Positions 28,121 to 40,709 are shown, counted from the first letter of the stretch. The stretch: DNA of 64,000 nucleotides from Thuidium tamariscinum (GCA_947034885.2 OX344749.2:23327501-23391500); one strand, 5' to 3'. Notes: a model not told the origin generated them from the sequence alone. A program made the numbers and translations.

Positions 28121-28226
28121 GTTTTCATCTCCAACGTCCCAATCCACTTGGTTGTGCCAGTCCATCTTCCCGAGCTCCGATCCTTTGCAGGACTTCAGCA
28201 GACCTCTGCCGTCGCCATCTTCCTAG

Positions 28227-28630
28227 GTAAGCTCGCACTACATTCCTCAGCTCGGGTCCAGGCTCGTCAGTTACAAGCTTTAGTTGGAAAGGGCAATTCA
28301 TTCCATTGAATTTCGGTTAGTGTGTGACTCTTGGACGTTTCTAATGTTGGGAATGGAATGTGGGTTGTATTGTGTGCATTCAAATCTCTGGGGTTTAGCA
28401 TTGCGATTCTCAAATTGTTATACTGGAAGAGGAAATTTGAGATTCAGGCAATTAGTGTGTCAAACAGTGAGCATTCGGAGGGTTGGACTGGTTGGATGGG
28501 TTGGAATGTGGGTAATTATGTGTCAAACCTTTGGGGACTATAATTGCGATTCTGAAAATCTGAATGAAGTATAGGGTTGGGGATTGGGGATTGGGGATTG
28601 CGGGATTGATGAGATAGCTGTGTGTTACAG
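28227..28630 (+). other. 5' UTR intron of the phosphoglycerate kinase gene
   Basis: A donor CCTAG/GTAAGCTC at 28226/28227 and an acceptor GTGTTACAG at 28630 bracket a T-rich, AT-richer stretch 27 bases before the ATG. A leader intron in this position is common in strongly expressed plant genes and may support expression. Confidence 0.6.
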
Positions 28631-28657
28631 GGAGCATTTGAAGAATTCGACTTCAGG

Positions 28658-31505
28658 ATGGAGACTCTGGCGATGGGCGCTGCCGTCGCGGCCAGTGGGT
28701 TGTCCACTAGGGCGGCCGTTCAGAGCGCGCAAGTTTCCCGAGCGGCTGCGCCGTCGGCATTCGCGGGCAAGAGCCTGCGCGTGTGTAGGTCGAGCACGCG
28801 AATTGCGTCACCGAAGGCCCGCGTGGTGCGCATCGTGGCGGAGGCGTCGAAGACGGAGCAGCTGAGCAAGACGGCGCAGCTGCCGGAGGACGATGCCCAA
28901 AGCGACGTGCAGAGGCCGGCGACGAAGGGGTCGGACGCGAAGAAGTCCATCAAGGACGTGGACGCGGCGGAGTTCAAGGGCAAGACAGTGTTCGTGAGGG
29001 CGGACTTGAACGTGCCGCTGAACGACGAGAGGAGCATCACGGACGACACGCGCATCCGCGCGTCGCTGCCGACTATCCAATACTTGACGAAGGCGGGCGC
29101 GAAGGTGGTGTTGGCGAGTCACTTGGGGCGTCCCAAGAAGGGCCCCGAGGAGAAGTTCAGCTTGAAGCCCGTAGCAGGTACCGAGTGCTCCCATGCCCTT
29201 AACTTCGGAAGTTCGTTCCTGCGGCTTGGGGCGTTGTAGGAGCTAGGAACTGAATTTAGGAGGGGTCACTAAGTAGGGTTCCGGGATCAATGGGACCGAG
29301 GATTTTATGCTGCGGAGTTGTGGGAGATTGGGCGTTCAGGAGGAGGCTTTGTTGGAATCGAGACGCCGCGTGATGGGTTAACAGCGGCGTAATTACGATA
29401 GGGTTTGCACGAGGGCGTAATTCTGTGCGAATTTGAATGTGGAATTGGGGATGCGTGTACGATGAGATTGACTTGTTAGTATCATTGATAAGGGTGAGCA
29501 CCATTGGCACGATTGGTTAACAATCTCGAAATGAGCCGAAATCTTGAACCGAGCAGTGAGAGCTTGCACGCACGGGTGGTGCAAGAGATCAGTGGTGAAT
29601 TGACTGGCGCTGTTATCTCACGAAAGTGGGGATTGTGTTGTGAATTTGCAGGGAGGCTGTCGGAGTTGCTGGGACAGACCGTGGAGCTTGCACCCGACAG
29701 CATCGGTGAGGAAGTGAAGTCGAAGATCGCCGCATTGAAGGTGAGTTTTGTGTGATGCGATGGCGACCGATTTGGGAGGAGGTGCATTTTGACACCGATT
29801 TGTGGTTCCGTTCATGTTTGTATGGTGCCCAAATAATGTACTCGAGTGCTTGTTGAGAGTGGACTTGTGTGTGTGAGATTGCAGGAAGGCGAGGTTTTAC
29901 TGTTGGAGAATGTGCGATTCTACAAGGAGGAGGAGAAGAACGACATCGAGTTTTCGAAGAAGTTGTCGCAGAACATCGACTTCTTTGTGCTGGACGCATT
30001 CGGCACGGCGCACCGGGCACACGCCTCCACTGCCGGAATCGCCGATTACGTGTCTTCGCGGTTGGCGGGTCTGTTGCTGGAGAAGGAGCTGGCGTACCTG
30101 GCGGGTGTGGTGCAGAAGCCGACGAAGCCTTTCGTGGCCATTGTGAGCAATTTCGCCCTTGTGCTTGAATGTAATGCTATAACCGTTGGTGTTGCACTGA
30201 TATGAATGGGATGGCCGTGATCGGGGGTGGGTTATTGCTTTGGGGATATGGCCGGTGCAATGACTCCCCCTGGAAATGGCGTGATTCCGTGACAGAGGAA
30301 TGGCATTTTGCAAAGGAAGCAGAGGTAGGCATTGTAATGTGGTGGTGCTATTGAGAGCAGCGGTGTGATTTGCGGTGGCTAATTTGTGAACCATTTTTTG
30401 AGAGATTCTTGCGAATATGGATTGATGTGATGTGTTTGTCTGACCGAAGTGTGGTTGCTCCGTGGCAGGTTGGAGGCAGCAAGATCTCGTCGAAGATCAC
30501 GGTGATCGAGTCGTTGATGAACGTGTGCGACAAGGTGATCTTGGGCGGCGGCATGATCTTTACGTTTTTCAAGGCTGACGGCAAGAGCGTGGGGTCTTCG
30601 CTGGTGGAGGACGACAAGATCGAGCTTGCGAGGAGCCTGGTGGAGCTTGCGAAGAAGAAGGGTGTGGAGCTCATCTTGCCGGTGGACGTGCTGGCTGCGA
30701 ACAAGTTCGCCGCGGACGCCGAAACGCAGATTGTTAGTTCGTCGGAGATTCCCGACGGTGAGGGCATTCTCAATTCAGAGCGGATGGTGTGGGCTGTTGG
30801 GAACTTATGATTCCATGGTTGTACTTGCGCCATGGACTGTGCTGCCATTCTTTTGGGGGCATGTGGAGGGATGCGTTGTGAACTCATCTGTAGGGAACTT
30901 GTGTAATGCCGGATTATCGTTTTCCTTAGAGAATGAGTGCGGTCGCGAACAGTAACTTTTCTGAGGCGCGTCATTGACATTGGGTGTTGTGCACTGTGCA
31001 CTTCAGGATGGATGGGCCTCGACATCGGTCCCGATGCTACCAAGCAGTTCCAGGAGGCTTTGAAGGACGCCAAGGTACTAATGCGTGTGCGTTGGGCATG
31101 TCGTCAGTGCTGTGTTGTTTGTTCTTAGTTTTCACGTTATGGGAGGTCGGGTTGTTCTTCTCACAAGCGGGATAATCACCCCGCACAAGCGTGATGGAGT
31201 ATTGATGTTGCTTGCATTGTCATTTGGGGTTGCAGACGGTGTTGTGGAACGGTCCCATGGGTGTGTTCGAGTTTGAGAAGTTTTCGTTGGGCACGTACTC
31301 CATTGCGAAGACGTTGGCGCAACTGACGAAGGATGGCGCCGTCACCGTGGTGGGCGGAGGCGACTCGGTGGCAGCTGTGGAGAAGGCCGGGCTGGGAGAC
31401 CAAATGAGCCACGTTTCGACTGGCGGGGGAGCCAGTTTGGAGCTTTTGGAAGGCAAGGTTTTGCCTGGAGTGGCCGCCTTGGACGATGTCCGTATCCATG
31501 CGTAG
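28658..31505 (+). CDS. PGK: Plastid phosphoglycerate kinase
   Basis: Six exons, 28658-29177, 29652-29740, 29885-30142, 30469-30757, 31007-31074 and 31236-31505, join in phase to 497 residues. All junctions are GT/AG. Residues 1-62 are Ala/Ser/Arg-rich and read as a chloroplast transit peptide; a further ~35-residue linker precedes the catalytic core. Family motifs present: VRADLNVPL (113-121), SHLGRPKG-type loop (154-162), [51 protein letters not shown] and [13 protein letters not shown]. The enzyme interconverts 1,3-bisphosphoglycerate and 3-phosphoglycerate with ATP/ADP in the Calvin-Benson cycle and plastid glycolysis. The ATG at 28658 follows the leader intron; Met6 is an alternative start. 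No lesions are seen. Confidence 0.95.
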
Positions 31506-32106
31506 AGAGCTCATTTTCTTTTACGAGTGTAGGAGTCTTAAATCACCATCTTTGTAAACATTTTCCTTTGAGATTCTGTCTCTAAACTTTGTAATCATTT
31601 TGATCCTTGTACTGTGTCCAATACTTTGTCCTTATCATGCGAGAAGCACTAATCTACCAGAGTGAAACTCTTTCGAATTGGTGCAGGTTGACATATATCT
31701 GTATTGAACCAATTTTCACAAACATAAACTGTTGTGTTAATAAGTTTGAAGGTGACATTGATTTTCCCCCACCCCACGAGTAATAGGGCAAATCAATGTA
31801 GCTTTATTCTTATCTGTGTAAAATGCAAGTGAGATTCTTGTGCTTGAAGGCTGAGACATGTGTACTAGTAGTAAGTTTGAACTCTAGAGGACTTGGAGTT
31901 GGAGATCTATCATGCTTAATAAGTTGCGGGTCAACATGGATGCAATACAAACTTTTCCCAACATACATTCCGTCACAATATATAAGTGGCGATATTAGAA
32001 AGATGGTTACTCACTGTAGGTTCAGTAACTTTACATGTTATATCATGCGGAATTTCTTTGCAACCATTTCTGTGTCCTTTGCAGTGTGTACACTCGAATT
32101 AGAGCT
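31506..32106. other. Short region between convergent PGK and receptor-kinase genes
   Basis: Holds the 3' UTRs of two genes pointing at each other. T-rich sequence just after 31540 fits the plus-strand polyadenylation zone of PGK. No gene is seen. Confidence 0.4.
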
Positions 32107-35100
32107 TCAGCGTGCATATTGCTGGACGAAGATTCGTTGGGTCTCACTATCCAAATCCTCCAAACCCATTGTCACTAGTTCAAGGTTGATGGTATGACTC
32201 TCATATTCATCGCCCAAGTGCATTTCATCTTGGACTGTCTCCGATGTCTCACCCAGCCCTAAATCATACAACCTTCGCACAACCTGATGCATCAGTGGTC
32301 TCTCTGCGCTTCTCCTCCTCGCACACCACAATGCCAACTCCACTAAGCTCAAAAGCTCGCCTTTGTCGAAAGCGTCCCTCAAATTGGGATCTGCTAAACC
32401 ATCCACTTGTTCCTCTTTCCAAGCTTCGCCAACCTACCCATCAATGCCAACTTATGCACGCATTCAGAGTCTGTAACATTCCATTCAACAGAGGCACTAA
32501 TAGATATTCACTCACTACAGTAACGTTTGTAGCAACGTTTTGCAAATGGCTGGAGCCAATAGAACGTGATTCCAAAATGGCCTTTAACATCGCTATTAAA
32601 CATTGTCCGAAGCTTTGAGCAGTGGCCTGAACATGCTGACTGAAAAACGTGGCATGTTTGCTGGTCCAAAAGGCTGCGTGTTGCTAATACTATTGCGAAG
32701 AGTGTCACGAAACCATCCAAATTCAAGTTGGAACGAAGATTCTTTCTCTAATTCCACTCCTCTCTATTCAACCGAAAATGCATCACCAGCTCTTTTCCAA
32801 AAACTCTTCAGCCCGGGGAACTTACCTTCTGAGCAATGTACATATGGGGTCGTCCTGTAAGAATCTCCATCAACACAACTCCAAATGCGTACACATCACT
32901 CTTCTCTGTTAGCATTCCTGTCTCATGATATCTGCAACCCAAGCAAAACCACCGGACTTGCTTATACCAGCATCAGGATTGTCGTATCTCATGATAGTGG
33001 GACGGCAAACATTGAATCTAATCTAGTCGGAGGGTGTCAAGGAGAGCTTTGCGCTGAACCTAGCCAAGAGATGAGAAGAAAAGGATCCGCCAAACTGCAA
33101 GTCTCACTCTGGGTCGAGGTATCCGGGAGTGCCTTTCACCAAAGTTGTGACATGAGTGGCATTTTCCTGGCTCAGTTTGGACAGCCCGAAATCCGCGACT
33201 TTGGCCACCAATTGGTCGGTGAGCAAAATGTTGGTGCTCTTCACATCGCGGTGGATGATGGGCGGAGAGCATTTATCATGCAAGTACTCCAGCCCTGCAC
33301 GTGAGCAGTTTTCAGAGACACCCACAAAGTGAAACTTGCACACCAGTGCCAACCGTGCACTAAAACCCCCAAAAAACTCTACAGTCACCCACGATGTCAA
33401 TGATGCAAACTGCAATTTACCTTCCGCAACTTGGAGCACGATGTTGGTTCTCTGTCGCCAGCTCAATGGATTCTCGGCACTGCTCTTCCCTGCGGACCAA
33501 ATGAACTCTGTCGGTCACGTAGGCAGCGAGGTTTGAATCAGTGGGCCACATGAAATTGGCTACTTTCAGTGTTGAGCTCCTCATGAGACAGGTTTGCACT
33601 CACCTTGCAATCGGTGGCGAAGATCTCCGCCACCCAAGAATTCGTAGATCAAGACCTGCTGCGTGCGAGTGCAGCTGAACCCGACCAGAGCCACCAGGTA
33701 CTTGTGATGCACCATGGACAGCAGCTCGATCTGCAAAAGCCCAATGCCCATGATCCCTTGTGTTTCAGGAAATAACAACTTCCCTAGCTTGATATGAGAC
33801 CATACTGAGCTTGATTTTTACGGAAAATGGAACTCAAGTTGATTTTTTTGGATTGAAGAATGTTCAGTGGTCCGAAATTGAGCTCCGAAACTACCTCATT
33901 GAAAAACTCCTGCTTGCTTTGATGCGAATTCGCTGACAACACTTTGGCTGCCACCTCTCGCCCGTCCGACAACTTCCCTTTGTACACGTCACCGAATCCC
34001 CCGCTCCCAATCACACTCTCGTAGTTCTTGGTTGCTTGTTTAATCTTTGCTCGCGAAAATGCGTAAGACGTCCCCCCTTTGGCCCTGAGTCGCGCCTGGA
34101 ATGCCTTCTCCGCTGGGTCAAGGAATCCTGATGCACGAAACAAGAAGACCCGTGGATATCGTTATGATACATGTGCATCCCTTCCCTTGCAAATGTACTT
34201 GATCAGGTAAGAAGTGGATGACGACGTACAAGGAAAAAGAACTGCAAATTTTTAGATTCAAGAGATCGACAGGCTTACTTTCTCGTGTGTAGAAATAACA
34301 CCCCAAGACGGTGAAGGCCAGAATTAAAACTCCACCAACGCCACCAGCTAGGACACTCATGATCAACGAAATAGACCACTTCCCTGAATGCGAGGACGGG
34401 GCAGGTGCAGGGATGGTTTTCCAAAGGACATTACTAGTGTCGTTGATGTCATTGACGCTCCAAGCTCCGTCGTCATTCCCTTTCAAAATCCAATTTACAC
34501 CAGTGTCGCCAGATCTGTTGCTGCTCCAGTAAATGGCTCTCGAATTGACGTCAAGAGTTTGAAGAGAACCATCCGGCTGGAGAGTCAACTGACACACGCT
34601 ATGGTCCGTCCTCATCGACCCAGACTCCCACAGAGTATTATTTATCTGACCCCCAAGAAGACTAATTTTGGATTGCAAATTGCAGTCCGTTCCAAGCTCC
34701 AGAGTAAACGATTCAGTCGTGGTTTGCAGTTTTTTCCCCGCGGACAGGAAGTAACCTACCGGCATGTATGGGAAATCGGCAAAGGAGCTACTTGAATTCC
34801 ATGGCGTGTAATCGGGATTTGAACTCACTTGAAAGTCCGAGTAGTTCAGTGTTGAAATAGGAGGGAACGAGTCAGAAAGTGCTTGAATGAGGTCGCCGCC
34901 CTGTCTAGGGGAGCTATTGGAGTCGTAGAAGGCCGCACTGCCATCGTCTCCAAGAAGCAGAAACGAACGGTTCCATATCCCACCGACACCCCATTGAGCC
35001 CATAGTGCATTATCAGCTGTTAGATTCCGACTGCCGTCTGTGAAATTATAGATGACGAAGTTTCCATCATATTGCATCCAGAAGGAGCAATCGGGCGTGC

Positions 35101-35341
35101 GTGCGTGGTTTGTGAAATTGGTGCCCACCAAAGGCTGAGAATGGTTATAAACTACAAGGTTGCAGTCGGGCCGCATCACTACGGAGTACTGGCCGTTTGA
35201 ACTCGTGAGGTAGTGTTTGGGCTTCACCTCAAGGTCAGAGCCCACGAGGACATTTACTGCTAATACTCCTCGAACCCATTGCAGAGTAAATGGGACAAGA
35301 ACAAGAGGCACGAGCCAGTGACTCATCGTCTTCGGACGCAT
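32107..35341 (-). CDS. Bulb-lectin-domain receptor-like kinase
   Basis: Seven exons, 35341-34279, 34127-33895, 33730-33604, 33489-33421, 33294-33108, 32931-32826 and 32433-32107, join in phase to 703 residues. A signal peptide (hydrophobic stretch ending near VRGVLA) is followed by two beta-prism lectin-like repeats with [21 protein letters not shown] and [10 protein letters not shown], many N-glycosylation sites, and one membrane helix around residues 326-350. The cytoplasmic kinase has [12 protein letters not shown] (394-405), catalytic-site Lys416, HRDVKSTN (512-519), DFG (532-534) and GTPGYLDPE (552-560), so it should be active. The RD-type catalytic loop and GTPGYLDP resemble LRK10L/WAK-like kinases. 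Ligand unknown. Met6 is an alternative start. The exon 7 acceptor at 32433 is inferred. Confidence 0.85.
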
Positions 35342-35804
35342 GCGCTCAAGTGACTGAACCCAAGTTTCTCAGGTCACAAATTTACAACTCCTGCAATATT
35401 GAACCACATCTGGACTAGACTAGATTCACAAACACAGATCGAGTCTGCACGCAAAATTAAACACTGTCAGTTTCCAAGCGATGGCCACAGCTGTTTGTTG
35501 TTTTGGGTCACCGTCGGCTACAACAGACGTTCCGAGAGCCGTGATGAGGGTGGGTCTCCTCCAAGTGGGAAGGGCTAGAAGTGGTGGTAATTTTCAAACT
35601 TGCCTTCTTTCTCAACTATCGGATGACGGAAGGTGCATCTTTTTTCATTTCAGGACAATGAAGCATGTATTGGGAGATATTAAGGGCCTCTTGCATGTAT
35701 TGGTGGGCAAGGAAATTTCGTAGGGAGTGTTACAGGGGAAAATAGTCTTTGCATTTTTATGCTGACGTGTGGGTGATGTGGGAGGGATATGGTAGTGTGC
35801 TCTT
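35342..35804. other. Upstream region of the receptor-kinase gene
   Basis: Lies between the minus-strand receptor-kinase start and the large inverted-repeat element. It has gene-like composition and probably contains the leader and promoter. No specific element was identified. Confidence 0.35.
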
Positions 35805-35823
35805 TTAAGGCCCATTCCCACCT

Positions 35824-35925
35824 GCTACTAGTAAAGACTTAGGTGCATTTATAGGGGGCATGGTTAGACAGAATGCTACTAGTAAAGACTTAGGTGCATT
35901 TATAGGGGGCGTGGTTAGACAGAAT
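35824..35925 (+). repeat. 51-bp terminal tandem duplication
   Basis: Two copies (35824-35874 and 35875-35925) start GCTACTAGTAAAGACTTAGG and differ at one position (GGGGGCATGG versus GGGGGCGTGG). The right arm of the same element has a single copy, so the duplication arose after, or during, insertion. Confidence 0.8.
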
Positions 35926-36547
35926 GTCCCTATTGAGCCTCTTTCAGGGGCAGGATGAAATGTGGGCAGATCAAGGGCTGCTCCCCATCTCTTTGAGGAT
36001 CCATCAATCTAATTCTAATTTCGGTTTACATTTGATTTTTTCAACAAAGTAGATGAGAATGCTATAGAACACAAGATTTTCAATAAGAAAATCAAAGCAA
36101 TGATATGAGTTTTGTGCAACATGTTCACTTGAGCCTCATTGCCAATCTTATGTCGAAGTGGGAGAGGAGAGAAACTCTTTATACTGGTGGAGTAGTGGTG
36201 GGTGAAACAAACCATGTGGGATATGTGATTTAGGAGAAAAAAGAGCTCCTCCATTCATGGTTGTGGAAATGCAGGAATTGTGATAAAAGTTAAATTTCAG
36301 GCCTCATTTAAACATAATAGAATATATTTTTTCAAAAAACTTCAAACTAAAAAAAGTTGGGGAATCAAATACACTTTTACTTCCGAAAATCCGTTTGAGA
36401 TTTTAATACTCCACCTAAAAGTTATGGACAAATTTCAGAGGAGGAGTTCAAAAATGTCTCCAAAAAATGTCCTTTCCACACACACCTCTAGAATTTGTCA
36501 AGAACTCTTACATGAGGCTTCAAAATCTCAAGTACATTTTAAGAGAT

Positions 36548-37621
36548 GGGTCATTGCAAGAAACACCGACCACTTTTGTAGCGCTTTGCAAAATTTGTTC
36601 TTGTCCAATGCTATAACTTTTGATTGATGAATCCAATGCCCAAACAAAAAAAACACTATTTCTAGAGTTTTTCATTGCAATCATATTCTATATTTTTCAG
36701 AATTTACAAAAAATTATTTTATATTTTTAGGGTTTGTCACACTTTCAAGTTTAGGGTTTTTTTCCACAATTGATTGGTTCAAATTAATGATTTTGGATTG
36801 AAATTTTTGTGGTATGTTTTTATAGTAGGTAGGCATGTTCCTACCAAAGGGCATCCAAAAAAACATTATTTTATGACCTCTACATTAGTGCAAATAGGCC
36901 TCCCTTGGGTGCATACTTCAGATCATTAGAAATGATTTTGAACTCATTTTTTTAGTCAAACTTCATCAATGTAAAGTCTTCTCAAATGGCCTATTTTTAG
37001 TTTTGTTCAAAATTGTCTTCCCTATTCTTTACAAATTAAAACATCAATGTATGTATTTTCTAAAACATCATCTTGGACATTGAATTCTAGTAAAGAAAAT
37101 ACATACATTGATGTTTTAATTTGTAAAAAATAGGGAAAACAATTTTGAACAAAACTAAAAATAGGCCATTTGAGAAGACTTTACATTGATGAAGTTTGAC
37201 TAAAAAAATGAGTTCAAAATCATTTCTAATGATCTGAAGTATGCACCCAAGGGAGGCCTATTTGCACTAATGTAGAGGTCATAAAATAATGTTTTTTTGG
37301 ATGCCCTTTGGTAGGGACATGCCTACCTACTATAAAAACATACCACAAAAATTTCAACCAAAAATCATTAATTTGAATCAATCAATTGTGGAAAAAAACC
37401 CTAATCTTGAAAGTGTGATAAATCAACAAAAATAATTTTTAAATATAAAATAATTTTTTGTAAATTTTGAAAAATATAAAATATGATTGCAATCAAAAAC
37501 TCTAGAAATAGTGTTTTTTTTGGTTTGGGCATTGGATTCATCAATCAAAAGTTATAGCATTGGACAAGAACAAATTTTTTTAAAGCGCTACAAAAGTGGT
37601 AGGTGTTTCTTGCAATGACCC
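36548..37621. mobile_element. 1,074-bp foldback element with AGAT target duplication
   Basis: Starts GGGTCATTGCAAGAAACACC and ends with its complement (GCAATGACCC at 37621). The two halves, 36548 to ~37061 and ~37092 to 37621, are near-perfect inverted copies with a loop of about 30 bases. AGAT lies on both sides (36544-36547, 37622-37625). The corresponding place in the right arm of the host element (near 40935) has one uninterrupted AGAT. Ends match the 730-bp element at 19741-20470. No coding sequence. Confidence 0.88.
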
Positions 37622-37909
37622 AGATAAATGTTAGCTTGTTTCTCCCACTTTTTTTAGTTCTATTTTTTTTTTGGAAGAAGCTATTATATGATGCCCAAGT
37701 AAAGTCTAAAATTCAACTTCAAACACAATTCTTGCATTTCTAGTTACATCTCAAATTCTTAAGAACTTTAAATTAATATTTCACCATTATTGAAACAACA
37801 TGACAAACACAAAGTAGACACTTAAGGTTGTCTTAACAATGTTACAAGTTATATTGAATCAATGTTGTGAATTAAAAGCATTGTGCCAATAATTTGAATA
37901 TGGTGATGT

Positions 37910-38110
37910 AGGAATACTAAATCCACAATTATTCAAAGGTATTGTAGCTACAATTTTTGATATGGTGTTGTAGAATATTGAATGAACAATTACTCAAAGT
38001 AATTGTTTCACATTTTCAATATGGTGGTGTAGAATATTGAATGAACAATTACTCAAAGTAATTGTTTCACATTTTCAATATGGTGGTGTAGAATATTGGA
38101 TCAACAATTA
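37910..38110 (+). repeat. Tandem repeat, 59-bp period
   Basis: Two perfect units starting TAGAATATTGAATGAACAAT at 37971 and 38030, followed by a partial unit at 38089 and preceded by a diverged copy from about 37910. Non-coding, inside the large inverted-repeat element. Confidence 0.75.
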
Positions 38111-38334
38111 TTCATGGTTGAATTCTTGGAAATCATCTTCTACAAGGATTTCTCAAGACTTATAAAAAAAAGTGGTCACCTCATTCCGTGCTTGTAAGGG
38201 ATTGTTCTATTTTAATCAATTCATGCTTTCAAGTTTAAATGTTTAAATTTTAATTCCAAAATGCTGTCAAATTTTAATTCTTTTGCAATAAAATAGCTCT
38301 CAAAATTGTGACAGAGAGTGCGTTGGGGTTTTAA

Positions 38335-38487
38335 CACTACAAGAAAATGGGGGTATAAATGACTTGTTCATAATGACTGCACCGACAACAATGATTGCAA
38401 AATGACTACAAAATGACTATTTTGCAGTCATTGTTGTTGGTGTAGTCATTGTGGATAAGTCATTTATACCCCCATTTTCTTGTAGTG
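38335..38487. mobile_element. 153-bp mini-CACTA element (MITE)
   Basis: Begins CACTACAAGAAAATGGGGGT and ends with the exact complement ending TTGTAGTG at 38487. CACTACAAGAAA is the usual terminus of plant CACTA (En/Spm) elements. A 3-bp TAA duplication flanks it (38332-38334 and 38488-38490), again typical. The whole element is almost a perfect hairpin. It needs a transposase encoded elsewhere. Confidence 0.9.
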
Positions 38488-39706
38488 TAATGAGGGAATA
38501 ATATCCTTTTATAATTCATACTTTTCAATTGATGTTCATAGTCTACATCAACACAACATTTGAATTTTTGAAATGATCGTGGATATCTTTTGCCAATTGT
38601 TCACCCCTTATTTATTGCAAGCACTTGATGATAGATTAATGATGATGAAAGAAACTTGTCAATATCCTAAATTCCAATTACTTGAGAATGAAAAAGGAGA
38701 CTATTTCCTCTTTCAAGCTAATTAGATTGGATTAGAATATTGTATTGTGATGTAGGTATTGATTTATTTATTTACTAGGTTTGTGTAAGGAGGGTATTGT
38801 GTACACAATAACCCTTTTTGTTTAGTAGGATGTCAAAGCATGTCAGAGCTCTTATCACATAGACATAGAGGGTATCTTACAGGAAATGAAACTTCTTATG
38901 AGAAGGTATGAAATATGTATTAATTTCAAATTTAATTGTCTATTGATGACATTATGTTAAAACAATTTTACTTTTGTTATACACTTAATCATTAGGTAAA
39001 CATGGTAAAATATTCCATTGTTGTTTCAAATAACATTAGACTAATTTTTAGTTGTCAAAACATCTTTGAAAAAGTGTAATAATGCACCAAATGTTGAAAC
39101 AAAAATAAAACAAGGGGGAAGCAAAATTTGAGGTGTAACTATGAATGGCTTCACTTTCTATAAACAAAATTGAGAAGTGTTGAATATGGTACAATGTTAG
39201 TGGTGGAGTATTATCAATTTAGACCACACCTACATGTGCGATTAATAATACGTAACATTGTACAACTTTTTTGACATTCTTTCTTTGTTTGATGTTCAAA
39301 TTTATGATTAGAAAATATTCATATTAAGCTTCTAATATCTTTAATGATTAGTATTTGTCAAATAAAATAAAAAACAGATAACTTTCAAGTACTTGAAAAG
39401 CACAATTTTATTTCATTGCTTGAATGAAAGTGTGTTGTCACTGACAAAACTTATAGACATACTTCATATATATATAAGAAATATTTACAATGGAGAGTTG
39501 AAGATAAAACCATCACTATTTTGATTTTCATTAAGCAACTATGCTAATATATGATTGAATATGCAATTGCATTGTTTGTATAAAGAAACTACCAAATTCT
39601 TGTATGATTTTAGTGGAAGTTAGTTGAGTACTCTAAAATCTCCAAAAATGCATTTTTTTACACAACATATGAATAAATTATGAATTTTTACAATACTAAA
39701 ACATTA

Positions 39707-40358
39707 CACTAAATAGGGTATTTAGTGTTGGCAACACTATTTGCAAACCATGACACTAAATATCATTTACCCTACTAAAGTAAGTAACACTAAATGTAAT
39801 TTCTAACACTAAAAGTACTCTATGGCAAATCTGAAATATGAAGAGGTTTACAATTAGTGTTAGAAGGTAAAAAGTGACATAAGAGGATTTTCATCTGGTT
39901 TACAAGATTGCGAGTTCCCAAACGCTGGGAACGCATTGGGAACTCTGGGAACGCAGTGTTGATGTGGTAGAGCGACTGCCACATCAGAAAATATTAATTA
40001 ATGTAATTAATTAATATTTTAAAAATATTTTCTTGAATTTTTTTTTAAATCATTTTCTTCATTTCTTAAACATTCTGAAAAAAAATTAAAATTAAATTTT
40101 TTTTTTTTTCAAAATTCAAAAATCCAGACCAGCAAGGATGGTCTGCAGCAATGGGAACAGTTTCTGGGAACACCCCTGAAACAGTCTTCTTCAGGGCCAA
40201 AAATCCTCAGGGCCAAAAATCCTCTTATGAGACAACATGAAGGCGGCACATTGAAGTTTAGCACTACGCTAATCATCCTAAAATTGACATTTAGTGTAGG
40301 GTCAAGTAGGGTGGTAATTACACTAAATGTAATCCAACACTAAATACCCTATTTAGTG
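39707..40358. mobile_element. 652-bp inverted-repeat element, possible TA target
   Basis: The ends CACTAAATAGGGTATTTAGT (39707) and the complement (to 40358) are perfect over at least 25 bp, and TA flanks both sides. The motif ACACTAAAT is repeated inside both ends. A diverged copy of the left end occurs near 54665-54780. The element is interrupted by another small element at 39877-40230. Confidence 0.7.
39877..40230. mobile_element. Small inverted-repeat element ACATAAGAGGATTTT, copy 1
   Basis: The left end ACATAAGAGGATTTTCA and right end AAAAATCCTCTTATGA are inverted copies. The interior contains repeated GGGAAC motifs, a TGCCACATCAGA segment and an AT-rich core. The second copy is at 40427-40709 with the same ends and internal TTGCCACATCAGATA. 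No coding sequence. Confidence 0.65.
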
Positions 40359-40426
40359 TAGTGTTCCTACAACAATATTGTACAAATTTGATAGGAATTT
40401 GTAAAGACCATCACCTTAAAAAAAGT

Positions 40427-40709
40427 ACATAAGAGGATTTTTAGCTACTCTGGAAGACCGTGAGTTATCAAGCCATGGGAACTCTCTGAACGTTGCCACA
40501 TCAGATAATCATATTTAATTAATATTTTAATATTATTTTTTGAAAAAAAATATTTTATTATTATTTTTAAAAAAATTTAATAATATTTTAATATAAAAAA
40601 ATTATTTTTTTATTTTTTTATTTTTTTATTATTATTTTATCTTACGCGTTCGCAGACAGGGGAACAGGGCTGAAACGGTCTCCTGAAGCCCTGAAAAATC
40701 CTCTTATGT
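40427..40709. mobile_element. Small inverted-repeat element ACATAAGAGGATTTTT, copy 2
   Basis: Ends ACATAAGAGGATTTTTA (40427) and AAAAATCCTCTTATGT (to 40709) are perfect inverted repeats of about 16 bp. Interior segments match copy 1: GGGAACTCT, GCCACATCAGA, an A/T-only core and GGGGAACAGGGCTGAAAC. Confidence 0.7.

Noticed and set aside
37910-38110. Possible CRISPR-like array from the 59-bp periodic repeat
   Set aside because: Units are contiguous with no unique spacers, and the context is plant nuclear DNA; it is an ordinary tandem repeat.
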